Positions 36,535 to 44,871 of a stretch of DNA of 64,000 nt are shown here, piece by piece; position 1 is the first letter of the stretch; each line of letters starts with the position of its first letter. Source of the DNA: an uncultured Pelagibacteraceae bacterium (GTDB lineage Bacteria > Pseudomonadota > Alphaproteobacteria > Pelagibacterales > Pelagibacteraceae). Position numbers and translations under genes: made by a program. The notes under the pieces were generated by a model that saw only the letters and a list, made by a program, of their open reading frames with translations, made no database searches and was not told where the DNA came from. The DNA lies in the NCBI GenBank assembly GCA_902604975.1, contig CACLAY010000002.1, positions 1-64,000 of the forward strand. Reading direction: 5' to 3'.

Positions 36535-37593
36535 ATGAAATTCCCAGTTCTAACAAATAAAAGAAAAAAAAAAATATCTGAAAAAGAAATATTAGGCAAA
36601 GGGGAATTTATATTTAATAAAAAATATAATTTTATAATAAATTCTAAATTTGAAAGTAAAATTATAAAGTATGATAAATCATACAATAACGAACAATCTA
36701 ATTCGATTAAGTTTCAATCACATTTAAATAATGTTGTGAAAGTAATTAAAAAAAATTTTGAATACAATCAATCTATTATAGAGATAGGTTGTGGAAAAGG
36801 TTTTTTTTTTGACTTATTAAATAAAAATAAGTTTAAAAATATCAGAGGTTTTGACAAAACTTACGAAGGAAAAAATTCTAAAATTATAAAAAGGTATATA
36901 AATAATAAAGATTATATCCCTGAGGATTTGATAGTTCTCAGACATACCTTGGAGCATATACCAAATTTTTTTGAATTTTTAAAATTAATTAAAGATATCT
37001 CAAGTAAAAAAACAAAAATATTAATTGAAGTACCATCGGTAGAATGGATATTAAGAAATAAAGCATTTTGGGATTTTAATTATGAGCACGTAAATTATTT
37101 TAGTATACGAACATTTGAAGGTTTATTTAAAAAAATTATTTACAAAGATATAATTTTTGAAGGTCAGTATATTTTAATCATTGCAGAAATAAATAGCTTG
37201 AATTTAAATTTTTTGAAACAAACAAAAAAAAATTTTATAAAATTTGATATTTTTAAAAAATTTAATATTAAAAAAAAAATAGATCAAATATTTCATAAAA
37301 AAAAAAATATTTATTTCTGGGGAGGTGCAACTAAAACATTAATGTTTTTGGTTTTTGTAAGGCATTTCAATAAAAAACTTCTGGAAAGAGTAGCAAATGT
37401 TATAGATATTGATAAAAAAAAACACAATCTATATCTTCAAATTGTTAATAAAAAAATTATCTCGCCACTTAAATTTGTTAGAAAATCGAATAATAACGAT
37501 CTTATAGTTGTATCAAATCCAAATTATTACCTTGAGGTTAAAAATTTCCTCCTAAAAAATAGAAAAAATCATATTTTATTAAAAAAACTTTAA
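36535..37593 (+). CDS. Class I SAM-dependent methyltransferase with C-terminal alpha/beta domain
   Basis: Methyltransferase of unknown acceptor. In 352 residues, SIIEIGCGKGFFFDLLNKN near 81-97 is SAM motif I, with FDKTYEG after the second strand, and LIVLRHTLEHIPNFFEFLKLIKDISSKKTKILIEVPSVEW matches the methyltransferase-11 core; FWDFNYEHVNYFSIRTFEGLF follows. After about 250, YFWGGATKTLMFLV... and VVSNPNYYLEVKNFL resemble the C-terminal domain of sugar C-methyltransferases, so a glycan target is possible. Very lysine-rich, long A runs, no operon partner: probably accessory. Confidence 0.78.
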   Translation: MKFPVLTNKRKKKISEKEILGKGEFIFNKKYNFIINSKFESKIIKYDKSYNNEQSNSIKFQSHLNNVVKVIKKNFEYNQSIIEIGCGKGFFFDLLNKNKFKNIRGFDKTYEGKNSKIIKRYINNKDYIPEDLIVLRHTLEHIPNFFEFLKLIKDISSKKTKILIEVPSVEWILRNKAFWDFNYEHVNYFSIRTFEGLFKKIIYKDIIFEGQYILIIAEINSLNLNFLKQTKKNFIKFDIFKKFNIKKKIDQIFHKKKNIYFWGGATKTLMFLVFVRHFNKKLLERVANVIDIDKKKHNLYLQIVNKKIISPLKFVRKSNNNDLIVVSNPNYYLEVKNFLLKNRKNHILLKKL

Positions 37594-37654
37594 AGTAATC
37601 ATTTAAATTTTCATTAAGAAATAATTAATAGTAACAATTTTCAAAATATTTAAA

Positions 37655-37771
37655 TTAGTTATTTTTCCTCCTTTTTTGTTTTTTTAATTTTCTCTTTTCT
37701 TTTAAAGATAGTTTTGCTTTTTTCATTACACTAGCGTCTTTAAACGATTTACCACTATATCTTTTTGACAT
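37655..37771 (-). CDS. Tiny lysine/arginine-rich protein downstream of tsaD
   Basis: A 38-codon frame not in the ORF track. Its ATG directly abuts the tsaD TAA (TAAATG), so it could be translated by re-initiation. The product, MSKRYSGKSFKDASVMKKAK followed by a KEKRKLKKQKRRKNN tail, is nearly half Lys/Arg with no hydrophobic segment, like small ribosome- or RNA-associated proteins. I do not recognise it. Coupling to tsaD is what makes it believable; a chance frame in A-rich DNA is the alternative. Confidence 0.5.
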   Translation of the reverse strand: MSKRYSGKSFKDASVMKKAKLSLKEKRKLKKQKRRKNN

Positions 37772-38845
37772 TTATAATCTAACTCCTGCTCCTTTTAAAA
37801 ACTTTGCTTTTTCGTCAAGTGGTAGTCTTGGACTTGCAGGAAGATCTAAATTATCAAATTTTTTGATTTTATACTTTTCAAGACCAACTAGTGCAATCAT
37901 GGCTGCATTATCCCCACATAATTTTGGTTCAGGGAAAATTGGTCTAAAATCATTTCTCTTACATACTTTTATTAATTTTTTTCTAATACCCTTATTGGCA
38001 GCTACACCTCCAGCGATTACAAAAGTTTTATTCTTGTTTTTGTTGTTCTTTTTGAACTCATCAAATGCTATTTGTGTTTTTACTTCCAAAATTTCTTCGA
38101 TTGTTTTTTGAAAAGATGCTGCAAGATCATATTTTTCTTGTTTAGATTTTATAGTGCTTGATATCCTTAAAATTGCAGTTTTAAGACCTGCAAATGATAA
38201 ATTACATCCACCTTTATTTATAATTGGTTTAGGAAGTTTAAATTTATTTGCATCTCCGTGCTTTGCAAAACCTTCTAACTTTGGTCCTCCTGGAAATTCA
38301 ATACCTAAAAGTTTTGCAGTTTTATCAAATGCTTCTCCTAAAGCATCATCAATTGTTGTTCCTAATCTTTTATATTTTCCAAGTCCATTCACACTAAGAT
38401 ATTGTGTATGTCCTCCTGAAATTAATAATAATAAATATGGGAAATCTAAGGTTGTACTAAGTTTTGGACTTAAGGCATGTCCTTCAAGATGGTTTACACC
38501 AATAAAAGGTATATTTAGGCTTGCAGATAATGCTTTGCCAAAATTTAAACCCACGGTAAGGCAAACAATTAATCCTGGTCCAGATGTTGAAGCAATTGCA
38601 GAAATATCATTTAAATTCACACCGCTTTCATTAATTGCTTTTTTTGCAATTAAATCAATTTTTTCAACATGAGATCGTGCTGCAAGCTCAGGAACCACAC
38701 CTCCAAATTCTTTATGAATATCAAATTGACTTGAAACTACATTAGATAATATTTTTATCTTACTGTTTTTATCTCCTTCTATGATTGATACTGCTGTTTC
38801 ATCGCAACTTGTCTCAATTCCAAGGATTATTTTTTTTTCATTCAT
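37772..38845 (-). CDS. tsaD: tRNA threonylcarbamoyladenosine transferase TsaD
   Basis: Kae1/Qri7 family subunit that transfers threonylcarbamoyl to A37 of ANN-decoding tRNAs. The 357 residues start with KIILGIETSCDETAVSII, and carry FGGVVPELAARSHVEKI, STSGPGLIVCLTVGLNFGKALS, VNHLEGHALSP with the metal-binding His, LLLLISGGHTQYL, GTTIDDALGEAFDKTAKLL, VIAGGVAANKGIRK and FPEPKLCGDNAAMIALVG. Length is slightly longer than E. coli. Divergent from hemC across 54 bases, a familiar alphaproteobacterial arrangement. Confidence 0.97.
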   Translation of the reverse strand: MNEKKIILGIETSCDETAVSIIEGDKNSKIKILSNVVSSQFDIHKEFGGVVPELAARSHVEKIDLIAKKAINESGVNLNDISAIASTSGPGLIVCLTVGLNFGKALSASLNIPFIGVNHLEGHALSPKLSTTLDFPYLLLLISGGHTQYLSVNGLGKYKRLGTTIDDALGEAFDKTAKLLGIEFPGGPKLEGFAKHGDANKFKLPKPIINKGGCNLSFAGLKTAILRISSTIKSKQEKYDLAASFQKTIEEILEVKTQIAFDEFKKNNKNKNKTFVIAGGVAANKGIRKKLIKVCKRNDFRPIFPEPKLCGDNAAMIALVGLEKYKIKKFDNLDLPASPRLPLDEKAKFLKGAGVRL

Positions 38846-38899
38846 AAATATTTATAATTAATACAATTAAACTATAAGAATGTAATAAAAATAAGAATT

Positions 38900-39811
38900 A
38901 TGAAAAGGGATAAATTTATTATTGGCACTCGAGGAAGTCAGTTAGCTCAAATTTATACCGAAAAAGTGATAAACCATCTTAAAAAAGTTTCATCGACCCA
39001 AATAGAAACAAAAAAAATAGTTACAAGTGGAGATGAAAACCAAAAGGATAGGCTGTCAAACATTGGAGGAAAAGGATTATTTTCAAAAAAAATTGAAATA
39101 GAATTAATTAATAATAATATTGATATAGCTGTTCATGCTTTAAAAGATATGCCATCAATTGAAACAGCTGGGCTAATAACAAATTTTTATTTAAAAAGGA
39201 ATTCGCCCAATGAAATTTTTATTAGCAACAACAATATAAATTTTCTAGACCTTAAACCTAATTCGGTAATAGGCACTTCTTCTTACAGAAGGGAATACCA
39301 GTTAAAAAGTATTAGATCAGATCTGGATTATAAATTAATAAGAGGAAATGTGGATACTAGGATAAAGAAATTAGAGAATGGAGATTATGATGCAATTTTA
39401 CTTTCCAAAGCTGGTATTGAAGCTTTAAGTTTGACAAATAAAATTACACATGAATTTAGTACTGAAGAACTAATACCTTGTGCTGGACAAGGTATTATTG
39501 CCATACAATGTAGAGAAGAAGATCAAGAAATAATAAATATCTTAGAAAAAATTAATGATTATCAATCGAGAATAATTGCAAATGCTGAAAGAAAAATTTT
39601 AAAAATACTCGAGGGTGACTGCGATACAGCAGTTGGTGTGTATGCAAAGATTGATAAAGATGTTGTAAATATAAAAGCTGAACTTTTTTCAGTGGATGGT
39701 AAACAAAGATTTTTTGTTGAAGAAAGTGAAAATAAAAAAATGGTTAATGATTTAAGTATTAAGATTGGAGAAAAATTAAAATCAGAGTCAAAGGGATCTT
39801 ATAAAAGGTAA
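38900..39811 (+). CDS. hemC: Porphobilinogen deaminase
   Basis: Makes hydroxymethylbilane from four porphobilinogens. The 303-residue protein has KFIIGTRGSQLAQIYTEKVI, TSGDENQKD, GGKGLFSKKIEIELINNNIDIAVHALKDMPS, IGTSSYRREYQLKSIRSDLDYKLIRGNVDTRIKKLENG, LIPCAGQGIIAIQCRE and LEGDCDTAVGVYAKI, whose Cys holds the dipyrromethane cofactor. That last loop is usually GGC-(S/Q/H)xP; EGDCDTA is a variant that keeps the Cys. hemD follows after 1 base. Confidence 0.96.
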   Translation: MKRDKFIIGTRGSQLAQIYTEKVINHLKKVSSTQIETKKIVTSGDENQKDRLSNIGGKGLFSKKIEIELINNNIDIAVHALKDMPSIETAGLITNFYLKRNSPNEIFISNNNINFLDLKPNSVIGTSSYRREYQLKSIRSDLDYKLIRGNVDTRIKKLENGDYDAILLSKAGIEALSLTNKITHEFSTEELIPCAGQGIIAIQCREEDQEIINILEKINDYQSRIIANAERKILKILEGDCDTAVGVYAKIDKDVVNIKAELFSVDGKQRFFVEESENKKMVNDLSIKIGEKLKSESKGSYKR

Positions 39812-39812
39812 A

Positions 39813-40511
39813 ATGCATATTTTATTAACAAGACCATTAGAGGATAGTAAAGAATTAATATTAAAATTTAGTTCTTTAGGACATAAAGTTTCTCATTTAC
39901 CCGTGATAAAAGTTGAACCAATTAAATACGACGAGCCTGACTATACCCAATTTAAGGGAATAATATTTACAAGTTCAAATGCGATTAAGAATTTAGATTT
40001 ATATAGAGTTGATAAAAAAATTGAATGTTATTGTGTAGGCTCTGCAACAGAAAAAGTTGCAAAGCTAAACGGTTTTCAAAATATTATTTCTGCAGAAGGA
40101 AACGTAAATAATTTAAAAGAATTAATATTACAAAACTTCGACACAAAGAATGGATCACTCCTTTACGTAAGTGGTGAAATAGTTTCTAGCAGGCTAGATA
40201 AAGATCTAATTTCTGAAGGTTATTCTTTAAAGAGATTGATTAACTATACGGTTTCATCAACTCAAGAAATAAAAGAGGAATTTAGAGCACAATTAAAAGC
40301 CTCAATCCCTGATATAATTTATGTTTACTCAGAAAATAGCGCTAGGAGTTTATTAAATTTACTTAAAAAATATGATCTTTTAGACAGTTGGATGGATACC
40401 AATTTAATGTGTATGGGTGAAAAAGCATCAGCCATTTTAAATGAGATCAAGTGGAAAAAAATTTTTCTATTTAACTCTGGTGAAGAAGAGTTTTTACTAT
40501 ATAAAATTTAG
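39813..40511 (+). CDS. hemD: Uroporphyrinogen-III synthase
   Basis: Closes and inverts ring D of hydroxymethylbilane. A divergent family by nature: the 232-residue product shows ILLTRPLEDSKELILKFSSLGHKVSHLPVIKVEP, GIIFTSSNAIKNLDL, YCVGSATEKVAKLNGFQNIISAEGNVNNLKELIL, LYVSGEIVSSRL and YVYSENSARSLLNLL, corresponding to the two alpha/beta lobes. Position immediately after hemC makes the call firm. The stop is 2 bases before the mechanosensitive channel gene. Confidence 0.92.
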   Translation: MHILLTRPLEDSKELILKFSSLGHKVSHLPVIKVEPIKYDEPDYTQFKGIIFTSSNAIKNLDLYRVDKKIECYCVGSATEKVAKLNGFQNIISAEGNVNNLKELILQNFDTKNGSLLYVSGEIVSSRLDKDLISEGYSLKRLINYTVSSTQEIKEEFRAQLKASIPDIIYVYSENSARSLLNLLKKYDLLDSWMDTNLMCMGEKASAILNEIKWKKIFLFNSGEEEFLLYKI

Positions 40512-40513
40512 CC

Positions 40514-41599
40514 ATGAGTGTTTTTGAGAATTTTTCAGGACTTTTTTTGTCTGTATGGCAAAAAGGGATTTTAGGTGTAAACTTTGTTGAGATCTTAATA
40601 GGTCTTGGAATATTCTTTATATTCTTAGTTTTTAGAGGGTTGATAAGTAAATTAGTAATCAAAAAACTAGAATTAATATCAAAAAGAACAACCAATAAAC
40701 TTGATGATACTTTCGTTAAGGCAATGGAGGGGCCAGCTAGATTTCTTCCAATTGTTCTTGGAGTATTTTTTGCAAGTTACTATATGTCTTTTGCAGAAGA
40801 TACGAGGTTATTTTTAGATAACGTAAATAGAACGTTGATTACGATTTTACTTTTTTGGATTATTCATCAAATTATTGAACCAATTTCCTACATACTAAGT
40901 GGATTTGATAAGATTTTAACTAGAGAACTAATTGGCTGGATTATCAAATCATTAAAAATTTTAATTTTAATCTTAGGAGCTGCAGCTGTTTTAGAATTAT
41001 GGGGAATTAAAATTGGTCCAATTATTGCCGGACTTGGTTTATTTGGTGTTGCAGTTGCTTTAGGAGCACAAGATTTATTCAAAAATTTAATTTCAGGAAT
41101 TTTAGTACTAGTTGAAAAGAGATTTAAAATGGGTGATTGGATTGAAGTTGAAGGAATAATTGAAGGTGTAGTCGAAAAAATAGGTTTTAGATCAACTGTC
41201 ATAAGAAAATTTGATAAGTCTTTGGCAATTATTCCAAATTTTCAGTTTGCAGAGAATGCTGTAATTAATAAAAGTCAAATTACAAATTGGAGAATAAGTT
41301 GGACGATAACACTCCAGTATGACTCGACTGTTGAACAATTAAAAACTATACGAAATGAGATAGAAGATTTTATAAATAGTTCAGAAGATTATGATACTAA
41401 AGTTGGTGTTTCTGTTAGGGTTGATAAATTTGCTGATAGCTCAATAGATATGTATGTAAGATGTTATACAAAAACAAATAGTTGGAGCGAAATGTTAATG
41501 GTTAAAGAAAGACTGGCAATTAAAATTAAGGAAATTGTTGAGGGTAACAAAGCATCTTTTGCTTTCCCAAGCACTTCTGTATATGTAGAGAAGAAATGA
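40514..41599 (+). CDS. MscS family mechanosensitive ion channel
   Basis: Small-conductance mechanosensitive channel. The 361-residue protein has N-terminal membrane helices (about 20-45, 70-90, 95-120, 145-165), then the pore helix GPIIAGLGLFGVAVALGAQDLFKNLISGILVLVEKRFKMGDWIEVEGIIEGVVEKIGFRSTVIRKFDKSLAIIPNFQFAENAVIN, the signature of the family. A C-terminal cytosolic domain follows. It may relieve osmotic shock. Operon-like placement with hemD before and yggT overlapping after. Confidence 0.94.
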   Translation: MSVFENFSGLFLSVWQKGILGVNFVEILIGLGIFFIFLVFRGLISKLVIKKLELISKRTTNKLDDTFVKAMEGPARFLPIVLGVFFASYYMSFAEDTRLFLDNVNRTLITILLFWIIHQIIEPISYILSGFDKILTRELIGWIIKSLKILILILGAAAVLELWGIKIGPIIAGLGLFGVAVALGAQDLFKNLISGILVLVEKRFKMGDWIEVEGIIEGVVEKIGFRSTVIRKFDKSLAIIPNFQFAENAVINKSQITNWRISWTITLQYDSTVEQLKTIRNEIEDFINSSEDYDTKVGVSVRVDKFADSSIDMYVRCYTKTNSWSEMLMVKERLAIKIKEIVEGNKASFAFPSTSVYVEKK

Positions 41600-41886
41600 T
41601 AGCTATTTTTTACCTAGCTTTACAATTATTAAAATTGTATTCTTATGTAGTAATCGCTAATGTTGTTATAAGCTGGTTAATAGCTTTTAATGTCTTAAAT
41701 ACTTCAAATAGATTTGTTTATTCAATATTAGAGTTTACTTATAAGCTTACTGATCCAATTCTTAATAAAATAAGGGGTTTTTTGCCAAGTCTAGGTGCTT
41801 TCGATATATCGCCCATCATTCTTCTTTTGTTGATCTGGTTTGTAGAAATGTGTATGAAACTCTACGTAGCACCACTTATTTTTTAA
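41596..41886 (+). CDS. YggT family membrane protein
   Basis: Small integral membrane protein (96 residues) with two hydrophobic segments at about 1-32 and 66-90, and the family centre FTYKLTDPILNKIRGFLPSLGAFDISPIILLLLIW. YggT/Ycf19 proteins have been linked to membrane or cofactor assembly, but function is unresolved. ATG overlaps the mscS stop by 4 bases; folD follows after 5 bases. Confidence 0.92.
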   Translation: MIAIFYLALQLLKLYSYVVIANVVISWLIAFNVLNTSNRFVYSILEFTYKLTDPILNKIRGFLPSLGAFDISPIILLLLIWFVEMCMKLYVAPLIF

Positions 41887-41891
41887 TAATC

Positions 41892-42740
41892 ATGATTTTA
41901 ATAGACGGAAAAAAACAATCAGCTGAACTTAGAGAGGAATTAAAAATCGAAGTTGATGATCTTAGAGAAAAATATAATAAAGTTCCAGGGTTAACTGTTA
42001 TTCTTATTGGAGACTTAGCTCCAAGTCAGATTTATGTAAGAAATAAAGAAAAATCAGCAACACAAGTTGGTTTAAAATCTGAAGTTGTTAAATATCCAGA
42101 TACTGTAGATGAAAAAACAGTCTTAGATAAAATTGAGGAACTTAATAAAGATGAAACTGTTTCAGGTATTTTGGTTCAATTGCCACTTCCAAAACACATT
42201 AATAAGCAACACGTTATAGAAACTATTTCACCACATAAAGATGTTGATGGTTTACACCCCATGAATGTTGGTAATCTTTCATCTGGATACCAAGGTTCAA
42301 TTCCTTGTACACCTCTTGGATGTTATTATTTATTAAAAAAAATAGAACCTAACTTAACAGGAAAAAAAGCTGTAATGATTGGGAGGTCAAACTTAAATGG
42401 TAAAGCGATGGCACAACTTTTACTTCAAGAAGATTGTACGGTAACAATTACTCACTCAAAAACAAAAGACCTTCAGCATGAATGTCAAGAAGCAGATGTT
42501 ATAGTTGCTGCTGTTGGAATTCCTGAACTTATAAAAGGTAATTGGGTGAAAAAAGATGCAATAGTTATTGATGTTGGAATAAACAAAACAGAAAATGGTT
42601 TAGTAGGTGATGTTGATTTTGAAGAAGTTTCAAAAGTTGCAAAAGCTTTAACCCCAGTTCCAGGAGGAGTTGGACCAATGACAATTGCTTGTTTGTTAAA
42701 AAATACAATTGAGTGTTTCAAAAGAACTCTAGACAACTAA
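41892..42740 (+). CDS. folD: Methylenetetrahydrofolate dehydrogenase / cyclohydrolase
   Basis: Interconverts 5,10-methylene-, 5,10-methenyl- and 10-formyl-tetrahydrofolate. Start set at the ATG at 41892 (MILIDGKKQSAELREELK); the track start at 41850 overlaps yggT. In the 282-residue protein, VPGLTVILIGDLAPSQIYVRNKEKSATQVG carries the catalytic Tyr and Lys (YVRNK), then VSGILVQLPLPKHI, DVDGLHPMNVG, IGRSNLNGKAMAQLL and LTPVPGGVGPMTIACLLKNT. It supplies one-carbon units for purH among others. Complete catalytic set. Confidence 0.96.
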   Translation: MILIDGKKQSAELREELKIEVDDLREKYNKVPGLTVILIGDLAPSQIYVRNKEKSATQVGLKSEVVKYPDTVDEKTVLDKIEELNKDETVSGILVQLPLPKHINKQHVIETISPHKDVDGLHPMNVGNLSSGYQGSIPCTPLGCYYLLKKIEPNLTGKKAVMIGRSNLNGKAMAQLLLQEDCTVTITHSKTKDLQHECQEADVIVAAVGIPELIKGNWVKKDAIVIDVGINKTENGLVGDVDFEEVSKVAKALTPVPGGVGPMTIACLLKNTIECFKRTLDN

Positions 42741-42746
42741 AGATTT

Positions 42747-43805
42747 TTGCCAAAGTTAACAATTTTAATTGTTATATTTTTTATTTATAATTCTTTTACA
42801 TTAGCTATGGAAAAAACACCTTATCATCATTTACCAGACGGTAGTTTTAGAAATCCTGAAGGATCTCCAGAACGAAACTCAAATTTTAAGTGGTCATTTA
42901 AAATATTTAATAAGGAAAAGAAAAAACTTGATATGGCTATTCCCGAAGATCACGCTATTGAAAAACAAAAAGTACTGTCAGATTTAGAAAATCTAAAAAA
43001 TGACGATTATATTGGCTGGATAGGACATGCAACCTTTCTAATTAAGCTTGGAAATACAACAATAATAACTGATCCTGTCTTTTCAAAAAATGCAGGTCCA
43101 CTAATTTTTGGTCCAAAACGGTATGTTAAAACAGCACTAGATTTAAATGAAATTCCTAAGACAGACTTATTTCTTCTAACTCATAATCATTACGATCATC
43201 AAGATATGACAACGATAAGAAAATTTCCTTTCAAAGATGCAAAGGTTTTGCTTCCATTAAGACTTGGAAAATATTTTACAAGAAATAATTATCATGATGT
43301 AAACGAAATGGACTGGTATGATGAAATTAAGATTAATGAGGATTTAAAAGTAACTTTAGTTCCTGCGGTACATTGGTCAAAAAGAAGTTTAACTGATACT
43401 AACAAAACATTGTGGGGAAATTTCTTAATTGAATATAAAAATAAAAAAATACTTTTTGCATGTGATACTGGTGTAGGAAATGTTTATAAAAAGTTAGGTG
43501 AAAAGTATGGGCCTATTGATTTAACTTTTATTAATATTGGTGCTTATAATTTTTACCCATTATCTCCAAATAAAGATAAATCTTCTTATCACACTAATCC
43601 CGAGGAAGCCCTAAGTATTGCAAGAGATCTAAAAAGCAAAAAAGTATTAGGGATGCATTGGGGAACTTTTGTTTTGTCTTTAGAACCAATTATGGAACCA
43701 CCTGTTAGATTTAAAGATAATGCAGAAAAATATAGTTTTAAAAAAGAAGATGCAATTATTTTTAAAATTGGTGAATTTCGGTCTTTAAAAAATTTAGGAA
43801 TTTAA
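42747..43805 (+). CDS. Exported metallo-beta-lactamase-fold hydrolase (UlaG/NAPE-PLD-like)
   Basis: Zn-dependent hydrolase fold of unknown substrate. The 352-residue product starts at a TTG seven bases after folD and has a signal-like MPKLTILIVIFFIYNSFTLA. Then IGWIGHATFLIKLGNTTIITDPVFSKNAGPL, LLTHNHYDHQDMTTI (HxHxDH), VPAVHWSKRSL, LFACDTGVG and VLGMHWGTFVLSLEPIMEPPVRF complete the metal-ligand set. The GHATFLI/ITDPVFS text and long N-terminal extension (HHLPDGSFRNPEG) match N-acyl-phosphatidylethanolamine phospholipase D-like bacterial proteins, suggesting a phosphodiester or lipid substrate in the periplasm. Confidence 0.87.
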   Translation: MPKLTILIVIFFIYNSFTLAMEKTPYHHLPDGSFRNPEGSPERNSNFKWSFKIFNKEKKKLDMAIPEDHAIEKQKVLSDLENLKNDDYIGWIGHATFLIKLGNTTIITDPVFSKNAGPLIFGPKRYVKTALDLNEIPKTDLFLLTHNHYDHQDMTTIRKFPFKDAKVLLPLRLGKYFTRNNYHDVNEMDWYDEIKINEDLKVTLVPAVHWSKRSLTDTNKTLWGNFLIEYKNKKILFACDTGVGNVYKKLGEKYGPIDLTFINIGAYNFYPLSPNKDKSSYHTNPEEALSIARDLKSKKVLGMHWGTFVLSLEPIMEPPVRFKDNAEKYSFKKEDAIIFKIGEFRSLKNLGI

Positions 43806-44038
43806 CAACAGCTACAAGTTTTCTTTGGCTTACTTTTTTCTTCTTTTAATAATTTTTCTTCAGCTTTTGCTATTTCTAGCTCTTTTGCATTTTCTTCTAA
43901 AGCAGTTTTTTCCTGTAACAATTTGTTTTCAAAATATGCATAAAGTGATTTAAAACCTTGCTTAGAGGCTTTTTTTTCTTCATAAGTTCTCCTTCCTCTA
44001 AGATTCTCAATCATTTTTAATATTTGTTGGGTTTGCAT
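43802..44038 (-). CDS. Small coiled-coil protein with CSCC tail
   Basis: Not recognised. The 78-residue product is mostly helix-forming and charged, MQTQQILKMIENLRGRRTYEEKKASKQGFKSLYAYFENKLLQEKTALEENAKELEIAKAEEKLL-type text with heptad-like Leu/Ala spacing, and ends KPKKTCSCC. The terminal Cys cluster could bind metal or be redox active. Start ATG at 44038 is the only good choice. It faces the metallo-hydrolase tail to tail (4-base overlap) and follows the methyltransferase at 44.1 kb on the same strand by about 55 bases. Confidence 0.65.
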   Translation of the reverse strand: MQTQQILKMIENLRGRRTYEEKKASKQGFKSLYAYFENKLLQEKTALEENAKELEIAKAEEKLLKEEKSKPKKTCSCC

Positions 44039-44092
44039 AGTATTTTTATCTCATAAATTTATAAAACTTCAATAATAATTATTTTTTTTAAA

Positions 44093-44809
44093 TTATTTAT
44101 TTAAGATATATATATTTAAGAAATCTAGTTCATTTTTCTCCTTAATTCTAAAAGAGAATTTTCTTAAATTATAAGGTTCAATTTCTACATTGATATACCT
44201 AAATCTACCTTCAGTTTTCAACTCATTATTTTTTTTCAATCCTGGAGTTGTTGTTAATCCTAAATATTTAATATTTGTTTTTTTTAATTTATCTAAAAAA
44301 CTTAATATTTGATGATTTTTTAAATGTATAAACACATCTCTTACTAAAACTATATCAAATCCCTCAGGAATTTTATCTTCTACTAAGTCAAAACTTTTAA
44401 AAGAAATTTTATTGGATGAAAATTTTTTATTATTTTTTTTTATTAATTCATCGACAATATCTAACCCTAAGTATTCGCGATACTCATCATATTTTTTTAG
44501 CAAAAGGTTCATCCATATGAAATCTCCACAACCAATATCAAGAATTTTTCTTACACTATTTTTTTGGAAAAAGTTTAACAATTCATATGTTAAATTTCCA
44601 GTATAATCCAAATTTGATCCTGGCCCACTTAAAGATCTATTTTTATCAATCTTAAAATTATATTGCCAATGAGATGACAAATAAATGTATTTAAAAGTAC
44701 TTTTTCTCAGAAACCTTTCAGGCAAAAACAATCTTGTTATTTTTGATATATAAAATCTTCTTAACCAATAAGTTATTTTAAGAATCCTTAACCGATTTTT
44801 TATAATCAT
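44093..44809 (-). CDS. Class I SAM-dependent methyltransferase
   Basis: Methyltransferase of unknown acceptor. In 238 residues a basic N-terminal helix region (LRILKITYWLRRFYISKITRLFLPERF) precedes SVRKILDIGCGDFIWMNLLLKKYDEYREYLGLDIVDELIKKNNKKFSSNKISFKSFDLVEDKIPEGFDIVLVRDVFIHLKN, with motif I (DIGCGD), the acidic loop (GLDIV) and motif IV (LVRDVFIHL). The C terminus ends at NIYILNK. It lies between a small Cys-tailed gene and a photolyase-like gene with no operon partner obvious; probably accessory. Confidence 0.85.
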   Translation of the reverse strand: MIIKNRLRILKITYWLRRFYISKITRLFLPERFLRKSTFKYIYLSSHWQYNFKIDKNRSLSGPGSNLDYTGNLTYELLNFFQKNSVRKILDIGCGDFIWMNLLLKKYDEYREYLGLDIVDELIKKNNKKFSSNKISFKSFDLVEDKIPEGFDIVLVRDVFIHLKNHQILSFLDKLKKTNIKYLGLTTTPGLKKNNELKTEGRFRYINVEIEPYNLRKFSFRIKEKNELDFLNIYILNK

Positions 44810-44871
44810 ATCTACTCTTTGAATTTAATTTAAATCCTTAATTTAATTGAAATATTATTATAATAATAAAA

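Noticed and set aside
38154-38672. 172-residue plus-strand ORF opposite tsaD
   Set aside because: Long only because tsaD codon use avoids stops on the other strand; composition is unlike real proteins of the window.
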